A stretch of DNA of 64,000 bases from Leptolinea sp964446955. GTDB lineage: Bacteria > Chloroflexota > Anaerolineae > Anaerolineales > Anaerolineaceae. Shown here one piece after another: positions 33,843 to 42,111 of this stretch. A program made the translations under genes and the position numbers. Position 1 is the stretch's first letter. Each line of letters begins with the position of its first letter. The stretch lies in assembly GCA_964446955.1 (NCBI GenBank), contig CAYUQJ010000002.1, forward strand, positions 1 through 64,000. The letters are read 5' to 3'. The notes under the pieces are model-generated. The model saw nothing but the letters and a program-made list of their open reading frames with translations. It was not told where the DNA came from and ran no database searches.

Positions 33843-34931
33843 ATGGGCAAAAAAAAGATTCCCCCGCAACCCTCTTCGCTTGATATTGTTTTCTTTGTAC
33901 TTTCAAGTCATGGAGAAAGGTTGCATGAACCTGAGTACCCCGAAAAAAACCCGCTGGGGGGAAGTGAAACAGCTGCGTTGCGATTAGCGGAAACGTTAAG
34001 GGTTATGGGGCATAATGTAAAAATAATCACTGATGAGAGGTTTTTGCCAGCAATTTCCTGTGATGTTTTTATTTCATTGAGGGTCTGGCAAATATTTCGG
34101 GATGGACTTTTTCCCGGAAGACTAAATTATCTCTGGTGCCAGGATGATTTCGACCAGAAAATTGTTGAGGATTTACAAAAGCCTGAAATTGCACTCCCGG
34201 TCTATAACCGCCTGGATGGTTTGTTTCTTTTATCCACCTTTCAACAAGTACGTTGGATAAAATTTTTAAATCTTAACGTTGAAAAGATCATTCCCACAAC
34301 CAACGGCATCCCTTTGGATAAATTCCAGGTTGATACAGCCAGCTTACGACACCGCAAACCCTGGTGTTATTACTCCTCCACGCCCTTCCGAGGTTTGGCA
34401 CTACTCCTACAAGCCTGGCCTGAAGTCCTTAAAGCAATACCCCAGGCACAATTGCATCTTTTTACTTCAATGAAAGTCTACAAATCGGACGAGTCTAAAG
34501 AATTTGAGAAAATGTATGAACTTGCCAGAAACCTTCCGGGGGTTCAATATCGCGGGTCTGTTGGCCAGCTGGAGCTCAGGGAGACGGCGATAAAATGCCG
34601 TGCTTTAGCGTATCCCTGTATTTTTCCGGAAACCTCCTGTATTGCGGCAATGGAGGCAATGGCTGCCGGGTGTGCTGTTGTTAGTACCAGCCTGGGAGCT
34701 CTCATCGAAACCGCTTGGCATAATCCGTTGATCGCTCCTGGCGGCAATTGGCTGCCTGTATGGACAAAAGCCCTTGTCAAAGTCCTTACAGATGATGATG
34801 AATATGAACAGCTTGCTCTACAAAACCTTTCTATCGTAAAACATTATGACTGGCCGGTAATCGCCCGACAATGGGAAAAGAGATTTTTTGAAGACCTGGC
34901 GGTCAAAAAAAGCAAATCTAGAATTGATTAA
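33843..34931 (+). CDS. GT4-type glycosyltransferase
   Basis: 362 residues of GT-B fold. The N-terminal half has GGSETAALRLAETLRVMGHNVKIIT. The C-terminal half has PETSCIAAMEAMAAGCAVVSTSLGALIET, the usual E-x7-E donor-binding signature of family GT4. It is seven bases after copy 1 of the GT92-type gene and probably works with it. Donor sugar cannot be told from sequence. Confidence 0.85.
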   Translation: MGKKKIPPQPSSLDIVFFVLSSHGERLHEPEYPEKNPLGGSETAALRLAETLRVMGHNVKIITDERFLPAISCDVFISLRVWQIFRDGLFPGRLNYLWCQDDFDQKIVEDLQKPEIALPVYNRLDGLFLLSTFQQVRWIKFLNLNVEKIIPTTNGIPLDKFQVDTASLRHRKPWCYYSSTPFRGLALLLQAWPEVLKAIPQAQLHLFTSMKVYKSDESKEFEKMYELARNLPGVQYRGSVGQLELRETAIKCRALAYPCIFPETSCIAAMEAMAAGCAVVSTSLGALIETAWHNPLIAPGGNWLPVWTKALVKVLTDDDEYEQLALQNLSIVKHYDWPVIARQWEKRFFEDLAVKKSKSRID

Positions 34932-34952
34932 GATAGGTCATCTCGGACTTGT

Positions 34953-36305
34953 ATGAATGTATCACTTTGTCTCATTATTAAAAACGAGAACAGTTATTTA
35001 CAGGAATGGCTCGACTATCACATTCTTCTGGGCGTTGATCATTTCTGGATTTATGACAATGAAAGCTCTATACGTGTAAGAGAGACGGTTGCTGAATACA
35101 TCAATTCCGGTTGGGTGACTGTCCATTCCATTAATGGGTCCGGTGTTCAACTTTTTGCCTATGATCACTGCCTGCAGACATACGGGCAAACCTCCAGATG
35201 GATCGGGTTTATTGATACGGATGAATTTATCGTTCTCCATGGAGCAAATAATCTCCCGGAATTCCTCCAGCAATATGAAGCCTATGCCGGACTTGCCATA
35301 AGTTCCCTTTTTTTTGGGCCAGGTGGAAACAAAACCCGCCCCACCATCGGGCAGGTCGCCGGATACCGGTTTCGGACACCGGAGAAGCTCTCTGTCAATC
35401 GCTTTATTAAATCGTTCGTCCAACCCTCAAGGGTGATTTATCCCATATCTCCGCATTCATTTTTATACAGGGAAGGTGAATACTGCGTGAACGAGTCTGG
35501 TCTCAGGGTAGACGCACAGCGGTTTCCCTGTCATGTTGAACATATTCAGTTAAACCATTATTACACGCGCTCTGAGGAAGAATGGTTCCACAAACTGACG
35601 CGCGGAAGGGGGGATACCGGCGATCCATATTCGGATGAAAGATGGAAAAGAATTGAGAAGTTTTCAACCATAAAAGACACAAGCGCTTTTAACCTTGCGA
35701 AGAAGTTGATTACGCTACCCGCAAAAAAAGTGAGCGGGGTGAATTTGGTTCAGGCGATGCATAGAGCAACACAAAAAATGAAAGCCGCTTCCATTGATCT
35801 CCCGGTATGTGATGAAGTTGTTACACCCCGGAGGGAACTGGTTGACTATTTTGATGAGATTGCTATCGGAACGAACCTTATTGCCTCAGGACAACTCGAT
35901 CAGGCTAAAGTTTTTTATGCTGCCCAGATCAATAAATACCCGTTTGATTTGATGCGTTATACAAACTACGCTGCAGTTTGTATACAACTCAGAGATTTCG
36001 AAAACGCCTGGCCAGCCCTTGCACAAGCCTGGCGGATGGCGCCTCAATCTCTTTATGTACTTTTGTGCATGACCGATTACTTTTATGCCACAGGCAACTT
36101 TTCTCAAGTCGAAAAGACTTGCCTGATAGCCGAATCTCAGGGAAATCTTGAATCTGTCAATGTAGCTATAAAAGCCTTGGCGCAATACAAGCAAGGCAAG
36201 AAGCTTGAAGCCCGGGAAACAGCCAATCCGGTTCTGCCCCAGTTGTCATCCATGGAACTGGAAAATCCGATCTTTAAGGAATTAAGAAACCTTTTATCAG
36301 TGTGA
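34953..36305 (+). CDS. GT92-type glycosyltransferase with TPR tail (copy 2)
   Basis: 450 residues, a clear paralogue of the gene at 32450 with the same layout: NVSLCLIIKNENSYLQEWLDYHILLGVDHFWIYDNES, WIGFIDTDEFIVLHG, SPHSFLYREGEYCVNES and a TPR-like tail (MRYTNYAAVCIQLRDFENAWPALAQAWRMAP). Only a weak ribosome site is seen. The pair flanks the GT4 gene, a paralogue-GT4-paralogue arrangement. Confidence 0.8.
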   Translation: MNVSLCLIIKNENSYLQEWLDYHILLGVDHFWIYDNESSIRVRETVAEYINSGWVTVHSINGSGVQLFAYDHCLQTYGQTSRWIGFIDTDEFIVLHGANNLPEFLQQYEAYAGLAISSLFFGPGGNKTRPTIGQVAGYRFRTPEKLSVNRFIKSFVQPSRVIYPISPHSFLYREGEYCVNESGLRVDAQRFPCHVEHIQLNHYYTRSEEEWFHKLTRGRGDTGDPYSDERWKRIEKFSTIKDTSAFNLAKKLITLPAKKVSGVNLVQAMHRATQKMKAASIDLPVCDEVVTPRRELVDYFDEIAIGTNLIASGQLDQAKVFYAAQINKYPFDLMRYTNYAAVCIQLRDFENAWPALAQAWRMAPQSLYVLLCMTDYFYATGNFSQVEKTCLIAESQGNLESVNVAIKALAQYKQGKKLEARETANPVLPQLSSMELENPIFKELRNLLSV

Positions 36306-36433
36306 AGAGAGAATCATCGAAGTTTTTTTTGCAGAACAATAATGGCGCTACCCTATAAAACCTAACTGAGAAAACCTTATAGTTCCAACAGGATTGATAA
36401 TGGCCTTTTTCGTAGATTAATATTGCATTTAAG

Positions 36434-37309
36434 CTAATGTTGATTATTATCGATTAATCTCTTATAAGCCAAAATACCCGTGTCGTTTTCATCTGTAACC
36501 GGAACCAGGCCTACAACATTAGTTTTCCATTCAGAAGGCAGACATAACATGTTCTTATCATTAATTTCCGGATTAAATGGTGTATTCGGGGCCGGCGGAG
36601 GCGAGAAAAACCACCAGCATTGATAGTTAAGATCAAGAAGCTGTTTGATCAACTCTTTCGAATCACCGAAACCATTGTTTTCCAGGAACAAGATTGGGCG
36701 GTATTTTTCAATGGTATTCTGCGCCCCTTTAATCACATTGATTTCCATTCCCTCAACATCAATTTTCATCAAGTTGCAGCGATTTAAGTTTAAAGAATCG
36801 ACTGTAATTTGATGTATCCGGTCTCCGGATGAGTAACCGGAAATCCGTAAAGCGGCTGTGTTGGAATCGCTATTCGGATTGACAATGGGAATGATCAATT
36901 CACCCTTTGTATCACTCACCGCCGCATTTATCGGAAAAACATTGAGGAGATTGTTAAGGGCAATATTCGCGCATAAGAATTCAAAAGCAACCCTCTGTGG
37001 TTCAAAGGAGATCACAAAACCCTCAATTCCTATTATGCGTGAAAATGAAAGGGAATGTGTCCCAATATATGCGCCAATATCAAGTACTAACGATCCCGGT
37101 TTTAGCAACTTGGAGAGGATGTCAATTTCAGCAAATGACCACTCACCATATACATCCAAAACCTTGCCGATATAATCATTCGGGTTATACAGCATATAAC
37201 CATGCCGTGTTTCCTTGCCTTTACAATACCCGTTTTGGAAAAAAACTCCCGGTTCAGAGGTAATGCCTGGCTGATTTACACTTGCAGACTTCAAATGTTT
37301 TCTCGACAT
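36434..37309 (-). CDS. FkbM-family methyltransferase
   Basis: 291 residues. LKPGSLVLDIGAYIGTHSLSFSRIIGIEGFVISFEPQRVAFEFLCANIALNN contains the SAM-binding motif, and LMKIDVEGMEINVIKGA is the FkbM signature. It probably O-methylates a sugar or polyketide-like group, here perhaps the flagellin glycan. The base composition is AT-richer than the flagellar genes. Last gene of the operon that starts at 41622. Confidence 0.87.
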   Translation of the reverse strand: MSRKHLKSASVNQPGITSEPGVFFQNGYCKGKETRHGYMLYNPNDYIGKVLDVYGEWSFAEIDILSKLLKPGSLVLDIGAYIGTHSLSFSRIIGIEGFVISFEPQRVAFEFLCANIALNNLLNVFPINAAVSDTKGELIIPIVNPNSDSNTAALRISGYSSGDRIHQITVDSLNLNRCNLMKIDVEGMEINVIKGAQNTIEKYRPILFLENNGFGDSKELIKQLLDLNYQCWWFFSPPPAPNTPFNPEINDKNMLCLPSEWKTNVVGLVPVTDENDTGILAYKRLIDNNQH

Positions 37310-37359
37310 AGATCCCTGGCAAGTTTTTTATTTATATTAGGGGTGTAAGAATAGAAGCG

Positions 37360-38187
37360 TCACTCCACCGACCGCGCGACGCGGAATCCGACAGCCGCTG
37401 AAACGTGACCGGCCTGTTGGCCTTCACGGCTCTGGCAGCGGGCCAGCCGGTGGCTGTAATACCACGCTCCCCCGCGCACCACATACCGGATGTCTTTCGG
37501 TGGTGTCGGGGGTAACTCACCGTACGGGTAAGGCAGCATAACATCACTGGTCCATTCGTACACATTGCCGGCCATGTCCACAGCGCCCACGGGGCTGTCT
37601 CCTGCCGGTGAATACGAGCCAATCGGCGTGGGACCTCCCTTTCCGCTGTCCTTGGTATTGCAGCGCCAGGGATCAAACTCATCTCCCCACGGGTAGATGC
37701 GTCCATCGGTACCAGAAGCGGCCCGTTCCCATTCGCCTTCTGTTGGCAGGCGGTAATCCTTGCCTGTCATTTCTTTTAACCAGGCGCAATACGCTTCCGC
37801 GTCGATTTTGCTCACATTAACAACCGGAAGGAGTTCCATTCCCTCAGAGAACTTGAACCCCACCCAACCTTTTGGCACCCGGTATCCAGTTTTCCAGACG
37901 AATGAAAAGTACTCCAAATTGGTTACCGGATTCTTCCCGATCTCAAACGCCTTTCCCATCACCTGGGTGCAGGGTTGTTCAATCCGGAAGAGCCCATCTT
38001 CATGCCATTCATGGGCCCAATCTTCATTTTCCAACAGCATCATGACATGGTCTTCTGAACTGCCCATCCAGAAAGGTCCGGCGGGAACCTGCACCATTCT
38101 CGGTTCATAGGCAATGTTATGGTCATGTTTGGGAGAACCGTTTTTATCTGAATGTGGGGTGCTAATATTACGAGGAATGGGCGACAT
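37360..38187 (-). CDS. Formylglycine-generating-enzyme-like (SUMF1) domain protein
   Basis: 275 residues of FGE-sulfatase fold: PAGPFWMGSSEDH, AYCAWLKEMTGKDYRLPTEGEWERAASGTDGRIYPWGDEFDPWRCN, VGAVDMAGNVYEWTSD and VVRGGAWYYSHRLARCQSREGQ. True FGEs have a Cys pair in the last segment. Here the first position is Tyr (WYYS), so sulfatase activation is unlikely. Other such domains are used as ligand-binding or modification scaffolds. AGGA precedes the ATG. Confidence 0.85.
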   Translation of the reverse strand: MSPIPRNISTPHSDKNGSPKHDHNIAYEPRMVQVPAGPFWMGSSEDHVMMLLENEDWAHEWHEDGLFRIEQPCTQVMGKAFEIGKNPVTNLEYFSFVWKTGYRVPKGWVGFKFSEGMELLPVVNVSKIDAEAYCAWLKEMTGKDYRLPTEGEWERAASGTDGRIYPWGDEFDPWRCNTKDSGKGGPTPIGSYSPAGDSPVGAVDMAGNVYEWTSDVMLPYPYGELPPTPPKDIRYVVRGGAWYYSHRLARCQSREGQQAGHVSAAVGFRVARSVE

Positions 38188-38235
38188 GTCTTTTCCTGTT
38201 GGTCTTTCTTAAGATTATAAACCAGATAGAATATT

Positions 38236-38805
38236 TTATTGTCTGTCAAGTTGCCTGATCGCTTCAATAGCCAATTCAGATTTGGGTTGATGCACGAGAA
38301 TACGCTCAAAACACAATCTGGCAGATGCTTTTTCTCCACCAGTTTCATAGCACTTTCCCATCAGGTATAACGCTTCGCAATCCGTCGGGTTCTTCCGTAC
38401 CAGATCAGCCAGTATTGTTGCCGCGTCACCCAACCGATCATCCTGCTGAAAATAAAGAAACGCCAGGTTTTTTAATGTCAGCTCATGATCTGGGACAAAT
38501 TGAAGGGCTTTAAGATACGTCTGCTCCGCGTTTTCAAAATCACGGGCAAACATATACGCTACTCCCAGATTGTTGATCGCTTCCACTGATTTGGGTTCCA
38601 ATTCTGTAACCCGTCCAAAATGCTGGATGGCCGGTCCAGGTTTGTCCAGATGGATCAGGCAGTCTCCCATCGCTGTCAGGACAGCAGGAGTGTCCGGATA
38701 TTCCACATCGGTAATACGCAGCATGTCCAGCGCTTCCTGCCATTTTTCATCGCGGATCATATCTGTCACCTTTTTCATGGAATTCGCGAACCCGCTTTTA
38801 TTCAT
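38236..38805 (-). CDS. Tetratricopeptide repeat protein
   Basis: 189 residues with about four TPR units (KWQEALDMLRITDVEYPDTPAVLTAMGDCLIHLDKPGPAIQHFGRVTELEPKSVEAINNLGVAYMFARDFENAEQTYLKALQFVPDHELTLKNLAFLYFQQDDRLGDAAT). The start at 38805 overlaps the upstream gene end by eight bases. A longer frame without support exists upstream. Probably a scaffold for the surrounding glycosylation proteins. Confidence 0.82.
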   Translation of the reverse strand: MNKSGFANSMKKVTDMIRDEKWQEALDMLRITDVEYPDTPAVLTAMGDCLIHLDKPGPAIQHFGRVTELEPKSVEAINNLGVAYMFARDFENAEQTYLKALQFVPDHELTLKNLAFLYFQQDDRLGDAATILADLVRKNPTDCEALYLMGKCYETGGEKASARLCFERILVHQPKSELAIEAIRQLDRQ

Positions 38806-39949
38806 TTTCTTTTTCCCTGATATTCGGTATATACAACTGTCCGCTGGGCCTGGTCGCCGGCGCGCCCAAAGGCCGTGTGGAATACAGACTCCCCAATCGG
38901 ATGTACGTATCCACCATTGTCTGAATGTTCTCTTCCAGATTCTTGCTGATGGCATACAGATACGGAGCAATGGCCGCTTCCGCACGGTAGTCTTCCAGGT
39001 GGTCGATCATTTCGATGGTGGCCTTCAACCAGGACTCCGCAGAGTTTTCCACAATCCATCCATAGGATTGCATATCATAGACCGCAGCACCCTGACTGGC
39101 AATCCACGGGATCTTCAATGCCATAAATTCCAACAACTGGCTGCAAGAACATCGTTGTTCCAACTCACCCACCATGGATGAGAGTCCGATATCGATTTGT
39201 CCCAACTGACGGTACCAACCGCCCGGCGCGTTCCAACCGATGACCTCAACCTGGTCTTGTGGCAAACCAAGATCGCCAACCGCCTCCGGATGGTCCACGG
39301 AGAAGAGGAATTTGATATTTTTCCGCATCTGACACGCGGCCTGTAATGCCATCAGTATCCCGCTGTTCTTCATGGATTGAATTCGCCGGACACCACCCCG
39401 CCAACCTAGAACAACGCGGTCATGTTCCTGCGGAACGACGAGGTTCAGACGCTCCAGGTCCAGATAATCCGGCAGTTCCAGAGTTCGAGTATACGCGTTC
39501 CAATCATCGCACAATCGCCTGGATGGTGTAGTGGCGCCGTGCGTTGATTGCAATGTCCATTTTAATTGGGTCAAAAGATCCGTCTGGGGTTCACCGGTAT
39601 CTCCCGCCTGTAATCCGCCATTGACCTCCATGTCATAGGTATCGGCCAACTCATCCGGTTCCATCAACTGGTAGGCATCCTTGAAATCTGCGATGATCGT
39701 TTTATCACGCGCTTTCCAATGTTGAATTCGGGGAAGCACCGAAGCCCATAGGCCACGGTGGATGATGATGTAATCACTACGGCCCAATAATTCAGCAGCC
39801 GCTGGAGTATTCAGTGAAAAATCACGCCAGCCGATAAGGTCAGCAGAATAGCGCCCCGTTCTATTGATGGCCCGTGCCGGAGCGGCACAACGCAATTCAA
39901 CAGAATGTTTTAGATCTTCCGATTCGGGGCAGACATAAACAAAGTTCAC
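38798..39949 (-). CDS. Glycosyltransferase-like protein (GT-B fold)
   Basis: 383 residues starting at GTG 39949, which overlaps the previous stop (GTGA) behind a GGGAG site. The N-terminal domain runs NFVYVCPESEDLKHSVELRCAAPARAINRTGRYSADLIG. The C-terminal half has VVLGWRGGVRRIQSMKNSGILMALQ, VEVIGWNAPGGWYRQLGQIDIGLSSM and LLEFMALKIPWIASQGAAVYDM, the usual donor-side pattern. I cannot name the sugar. Translationally coupled to the gene upstream. Confidence 0.75.
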   Translation of the reverse strand: MNFVYVCPESEDLKHSVELRCAAPARAINRTGRYSADLIGWRDFSLNTPAAAELLGRSDYIIIHRGLWASVLPRIQHWKARDKTIIADFKDAYQLMEPDELADTYDMEVNGGLQAGDTGEPQTDLLTQLKWTLQSTHGATTPSRRLCDDWNAYTRTLELPDYLDLERLNLVVPQEHDRVVLGWRGGVRRIQSMKNSGILMALQAACQMRKNIKFLFSVDHPEAVGDLGLPQDQVEVIGWNAPGGWYRQLGQIDIGLSSMVGELEQRCSCSQLLEFMALKIPWIASQGAAVYDMQSYGWIVENSAESWLKATIEMIDHLEDYRAEAAIAPYLYAISKNLEENIQTMVDTYIRLGSLYSTRPLGAPATRPSGQLYIPNIREKENE

Positions 39950-41622
39950 TTTTTCTCCCTCATAAATGGTTTCGGTTGGCCGGTAGTTAACGCCTTCTGA
40001 ATTACCGCTTCCCACATCACCGAAAGCTTTTCCGCTTCCCGCTCCACCGCTTTCCCGAAACCTTCCTGTGCCAATTTTGTCCGGCTGTCTGTATCCTGGA
40101 TGAGGGTTTTCAAGTGGGCGTACCAATCTTCCGGAGAACGGGCAATCAGCCCGCCGACATGCCACTCTTCGGCGGCGGGGGTCGGTGATCCAATCCATGT
40201 GGATTGCCGGACTCCGATCTCCATGTACCGGCGGTCCCCTTCCAATTTGGACGCCTCATCTTCCAATCGTGGGAACAGATGAATATCAGCCTGGGCAAGG
40301 AGATATGGATAATCTTCCGGTTCTGAAGGTGGAATGTAGATTCTGCGCGTATCCGGTATCGATTCAAATAATTGATACACAGCCGGGTCACCACAGACAA
40401 CCAGACGGGTTTGAGGGAATTCCCGCAAGATCCGTATGACAACCCGGCGGATGGATGCCGCGCTTTCAAGGTTGCCCGGTTCCGAAAATATCCCAATATT
40501 CATTCTGGAAGTCGGGGTTGATCGCTTCCTCCAGAGTGAGTTTTTTTCAGTCCATCCATCTGGCAGGGTGTAAGCTCTGTATCCCTCGTCTGAAAACCGT
40601 AAGGCAAGCGCCTGGGAAGGAAATGCCAATACGTCGGCTAGCTGCAAAGCGGCAACAAAAGCGCGGGTATCAGTACCAGCCAATGTCCGGGGAGTATCTC
40701 CCGCCAGGCCGCGAAAATCCATATCCATATCGACCAGAACCGGGTTACCGGAGCCGGCCCACCCGGCCAGGGCTTTCATGAACACCGAATTGTTATGCGG
40801 GTTGTGCGCGACAACAATATCAGCCCCCTCCCATGGAATGGGCAGCTCTTCCCAACGGTTCTCGACCGTCATACCAGCTTTTTCCATGGCAGCCTTCATT
40901 ACTGTCATCCTCATCGGAGAACAGGATGATTCTTCGCCTATTAATACAACTTTGAGTGTTTTCTTTTCAGGCACATTTGAGATCCGCTTCCCGGATGTCA
41001 ACCGATCAATATCCGGCGATACCGGTTGGGCGGCCAGCAGATCGCGTTGCAGTTCGATCAATTCGTTCGCCAGATCTGCGCGTCCCTGACTGCGCGCCTG
41101 GCGGATATTCAACTCCAAAATGGCAGGGAGCAAAGCATCGATCTCATCCAGATGCTCCGAAACGCTACTGGCCGGCGACTCGCTGTGGATCGTTTTCTCC
41201 ATCAATTCAGCCGCCCGTCGAACCTGCTCTTCATTAATGGAGACGGTTTTTCCCGTGAGCCTCTCAGCCAGACGATTCACCGCCTGAGGATGCAACGGAG
41301 GGAACCCACCCGCAATACTGGCTGTAGTAGAAGAGGATTTCATCGCGAGATCGATACGCTGGGGGATATCTTTCCGCTGGCTGTCAATGGCCCGCGCTTT
41401 TTCATATACCTGGGCGGCTGCCTGGGCATCTCCTGCCATAAGATAGGAGTCACCAATAATCACCAGTGTTGCAACATCAGCAGGATCCAATTCCAATAAC
41501 TGAATGTATGTCTGTAAAGCCTGGGCTACCATGTCATTGTGCAGATAATAACGACCCAGATCCCGCAGCCGCTGCATCTCGGTGAGGTTGGTCAGTTTTT
41601 CAGTGGGTTCGTTGAATACCAT
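39946..41622 (-). CDS. TPR-glycosyltransferase fusion
   Basis: 558 residues. The first 100 are TPR-like (ETYIQLLELDPADVATLVIIGDSYLMAGDAQAAAQVYEKARAID). The rest looks like a CgeB/DUF3880-type glycosyltransferase: VVLIGEESSCSPMRMTVMKAAMEKAGMTV, then GIFSEPGNLESAASIRRVVIRILREFPQTRLVVCGD and YLLAQADIHLFPRLEDEASKLEGDRRYMEIGV. First gene of a five-gene glycosylation operon (41622 to 36434), under an 11-bp repeat promoter just downstream of csrA. Confidence 0.75.
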   Translation of the reverse strand: MVFNEPTEKLTNLTEMQRLRDLGRYYLHNDMVAQALQTYIQLLELDPADVATLVIIGDSYLMAGDAQAAAQVYEKARAIDSQRKDIPQRIDLAMKSSSTTASIAGGFPPLHPQAVNRLAERLTGKTVSINEEQVRRAAELMEKTIHSESPASSVSEHLDEIDALLPAILELNIRQARSQGRADLANELIELQRDLLAAQPVSPDIDRLTSGKRISNVPEKKTLKVVLIGEESSCSPMRMTVMKAAMEKAGMTVENRWEELPIPWEGADIVVAHNPHNNSVFMKALAGWAGSGNPVLVDMDMDFRGLAGDTPRTLAGTDTRAFVAALQLADVLAFPSQALALRFSDEGYRAYTLPDGWTEKNSLWRKRSTPTSRMNIGIFSEPGNLESAASIRRVVIRILREFPQTRLVVCGDPAVYQLFESIPDTRRIYIPPSEPEDYPYLLAQADIHLFPRLEDEASKLEGDRRYMEIGVRQSTWIGSPTPAAEEWHVGGLIARSPEDWYAHLKTLIQDTDSRTKLAQEGFGKAVEREAEKLSVMWEAVIQKALTTGQPKPFMREKK

Positions 41623-41653
41623 AGTTATTTATTCCGGTAACAGAATCGCTTCC

Positions 41654-41723
41654 AGATTACTGTATCCGAATGCCCGGCAAGCTTCAGTAAATCAAATATG
41701 AAACCTGCGTAAAAACCTGTAAA
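41654..41723 (-). promoter_or_regulatory. Glycosylation-operon promoter with 11-bp direct repeats
   Basis: Four phased units beginning TTYA lie at 41714-41723 (ten bases), 41703-41713, 41692-41702 and 41681-41691, right after the csrA stop. A -10-like hexamer TAATCT is at 41654-41659. Its first base is 32 bp after the start of the last unit, as in the cheA, flgC and fliR cases. It links the glycosylation genes to the same early regulator as the motor genes. Confidence 0.6.
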
Positions 41724-41727
41724 AAAC

Positions 41728-42042
41728 TTATTCGGATTTTACTTCCGACTTATCGTCCGATTTATGTGCCAACTCCCCCGAAGGCTCTTCTTCCTGCGGA
41801 GATTGCTGTAATAGAAGGTCTCTTAAATTATCAAAATGGTCTACTGCTTCTTTGGCAGCCAGTTTTTCGGCCACCACACTCTGTTCCTGAATGGCTTCAA
41901 ACAACTCTTTCCGGATCACAGGAATTTCCCGCGGAGCGCTGATCCCAATTTTTACTTTTTCTTTTTCAATGGCAAGAATTGTTATGGTAATGTCCTTACC
42001 AATAACAATACTCTCTTCCGTTTTTCGAGTCAGCACGAGCAT
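41728..42042 (-). CDS. csrA: Carbon storage regulator CsrA (RNA-binding)
   Basis: 104 residues. Residues 1-60 are a standard CsrA (MLVLTRKTEESIVIGKDITITILAIEKEKVKIGISAPREIPVIRKELFEAIQEQ), including the Arg44 that contacts GGA loops. A 40-residue acidic tail follows, longer than in Bacillus or E. coli. Residue 55 is Ser, where Bacillus CsrA has the Asn needed for FliW binding. It is last in flgM-flgN-flgK-flgL-csrA, as in Bacillus, but no fliW precedes it. The AGGGA ribosome site sits just upstream, near an AACACG/CGTGTT hairpin. Confidence 0.93.
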   Translation of the reverse strand: MLVLTRKTEESIVIGKDITITILAIEKEKVKIGISAPREIPVIRKELFEAIQEQSVVAEKLAAKEAVDHFDNLRDLLLQQSPQEEEPSGELAHKSDDKSEVKSE

Positions 42043-42111
42043 CGGGAATCCCTTTCAGAACACGGCGATGCGTGTTCCCGGGTTTTCAGGTTATGTAGTT
42101 GAATTATACGC

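Noticed and set aside
37332..37706. 124-residue open frame on the minus strand overlapping the FGE-like gene
   Set aside because: It lies in another frame of a well-supported gene, has no ribosome site and has no recognisable domain.
41050..41500. Long plus-strand open frames in the glycosyltransferase region
   Set aside because: They are antisense to the supported TPR-glycosyltransferase gene, with biased composition and no domain.
42058..42077. Inverted repeat AACACG/CGTGTT before csrA as a CsrA autoregulatory site
   Set aside because: The loop reads CATCGC on the minus strand and has no GGA, so it does not fit CsrA binding, although GGA occurs nearby.
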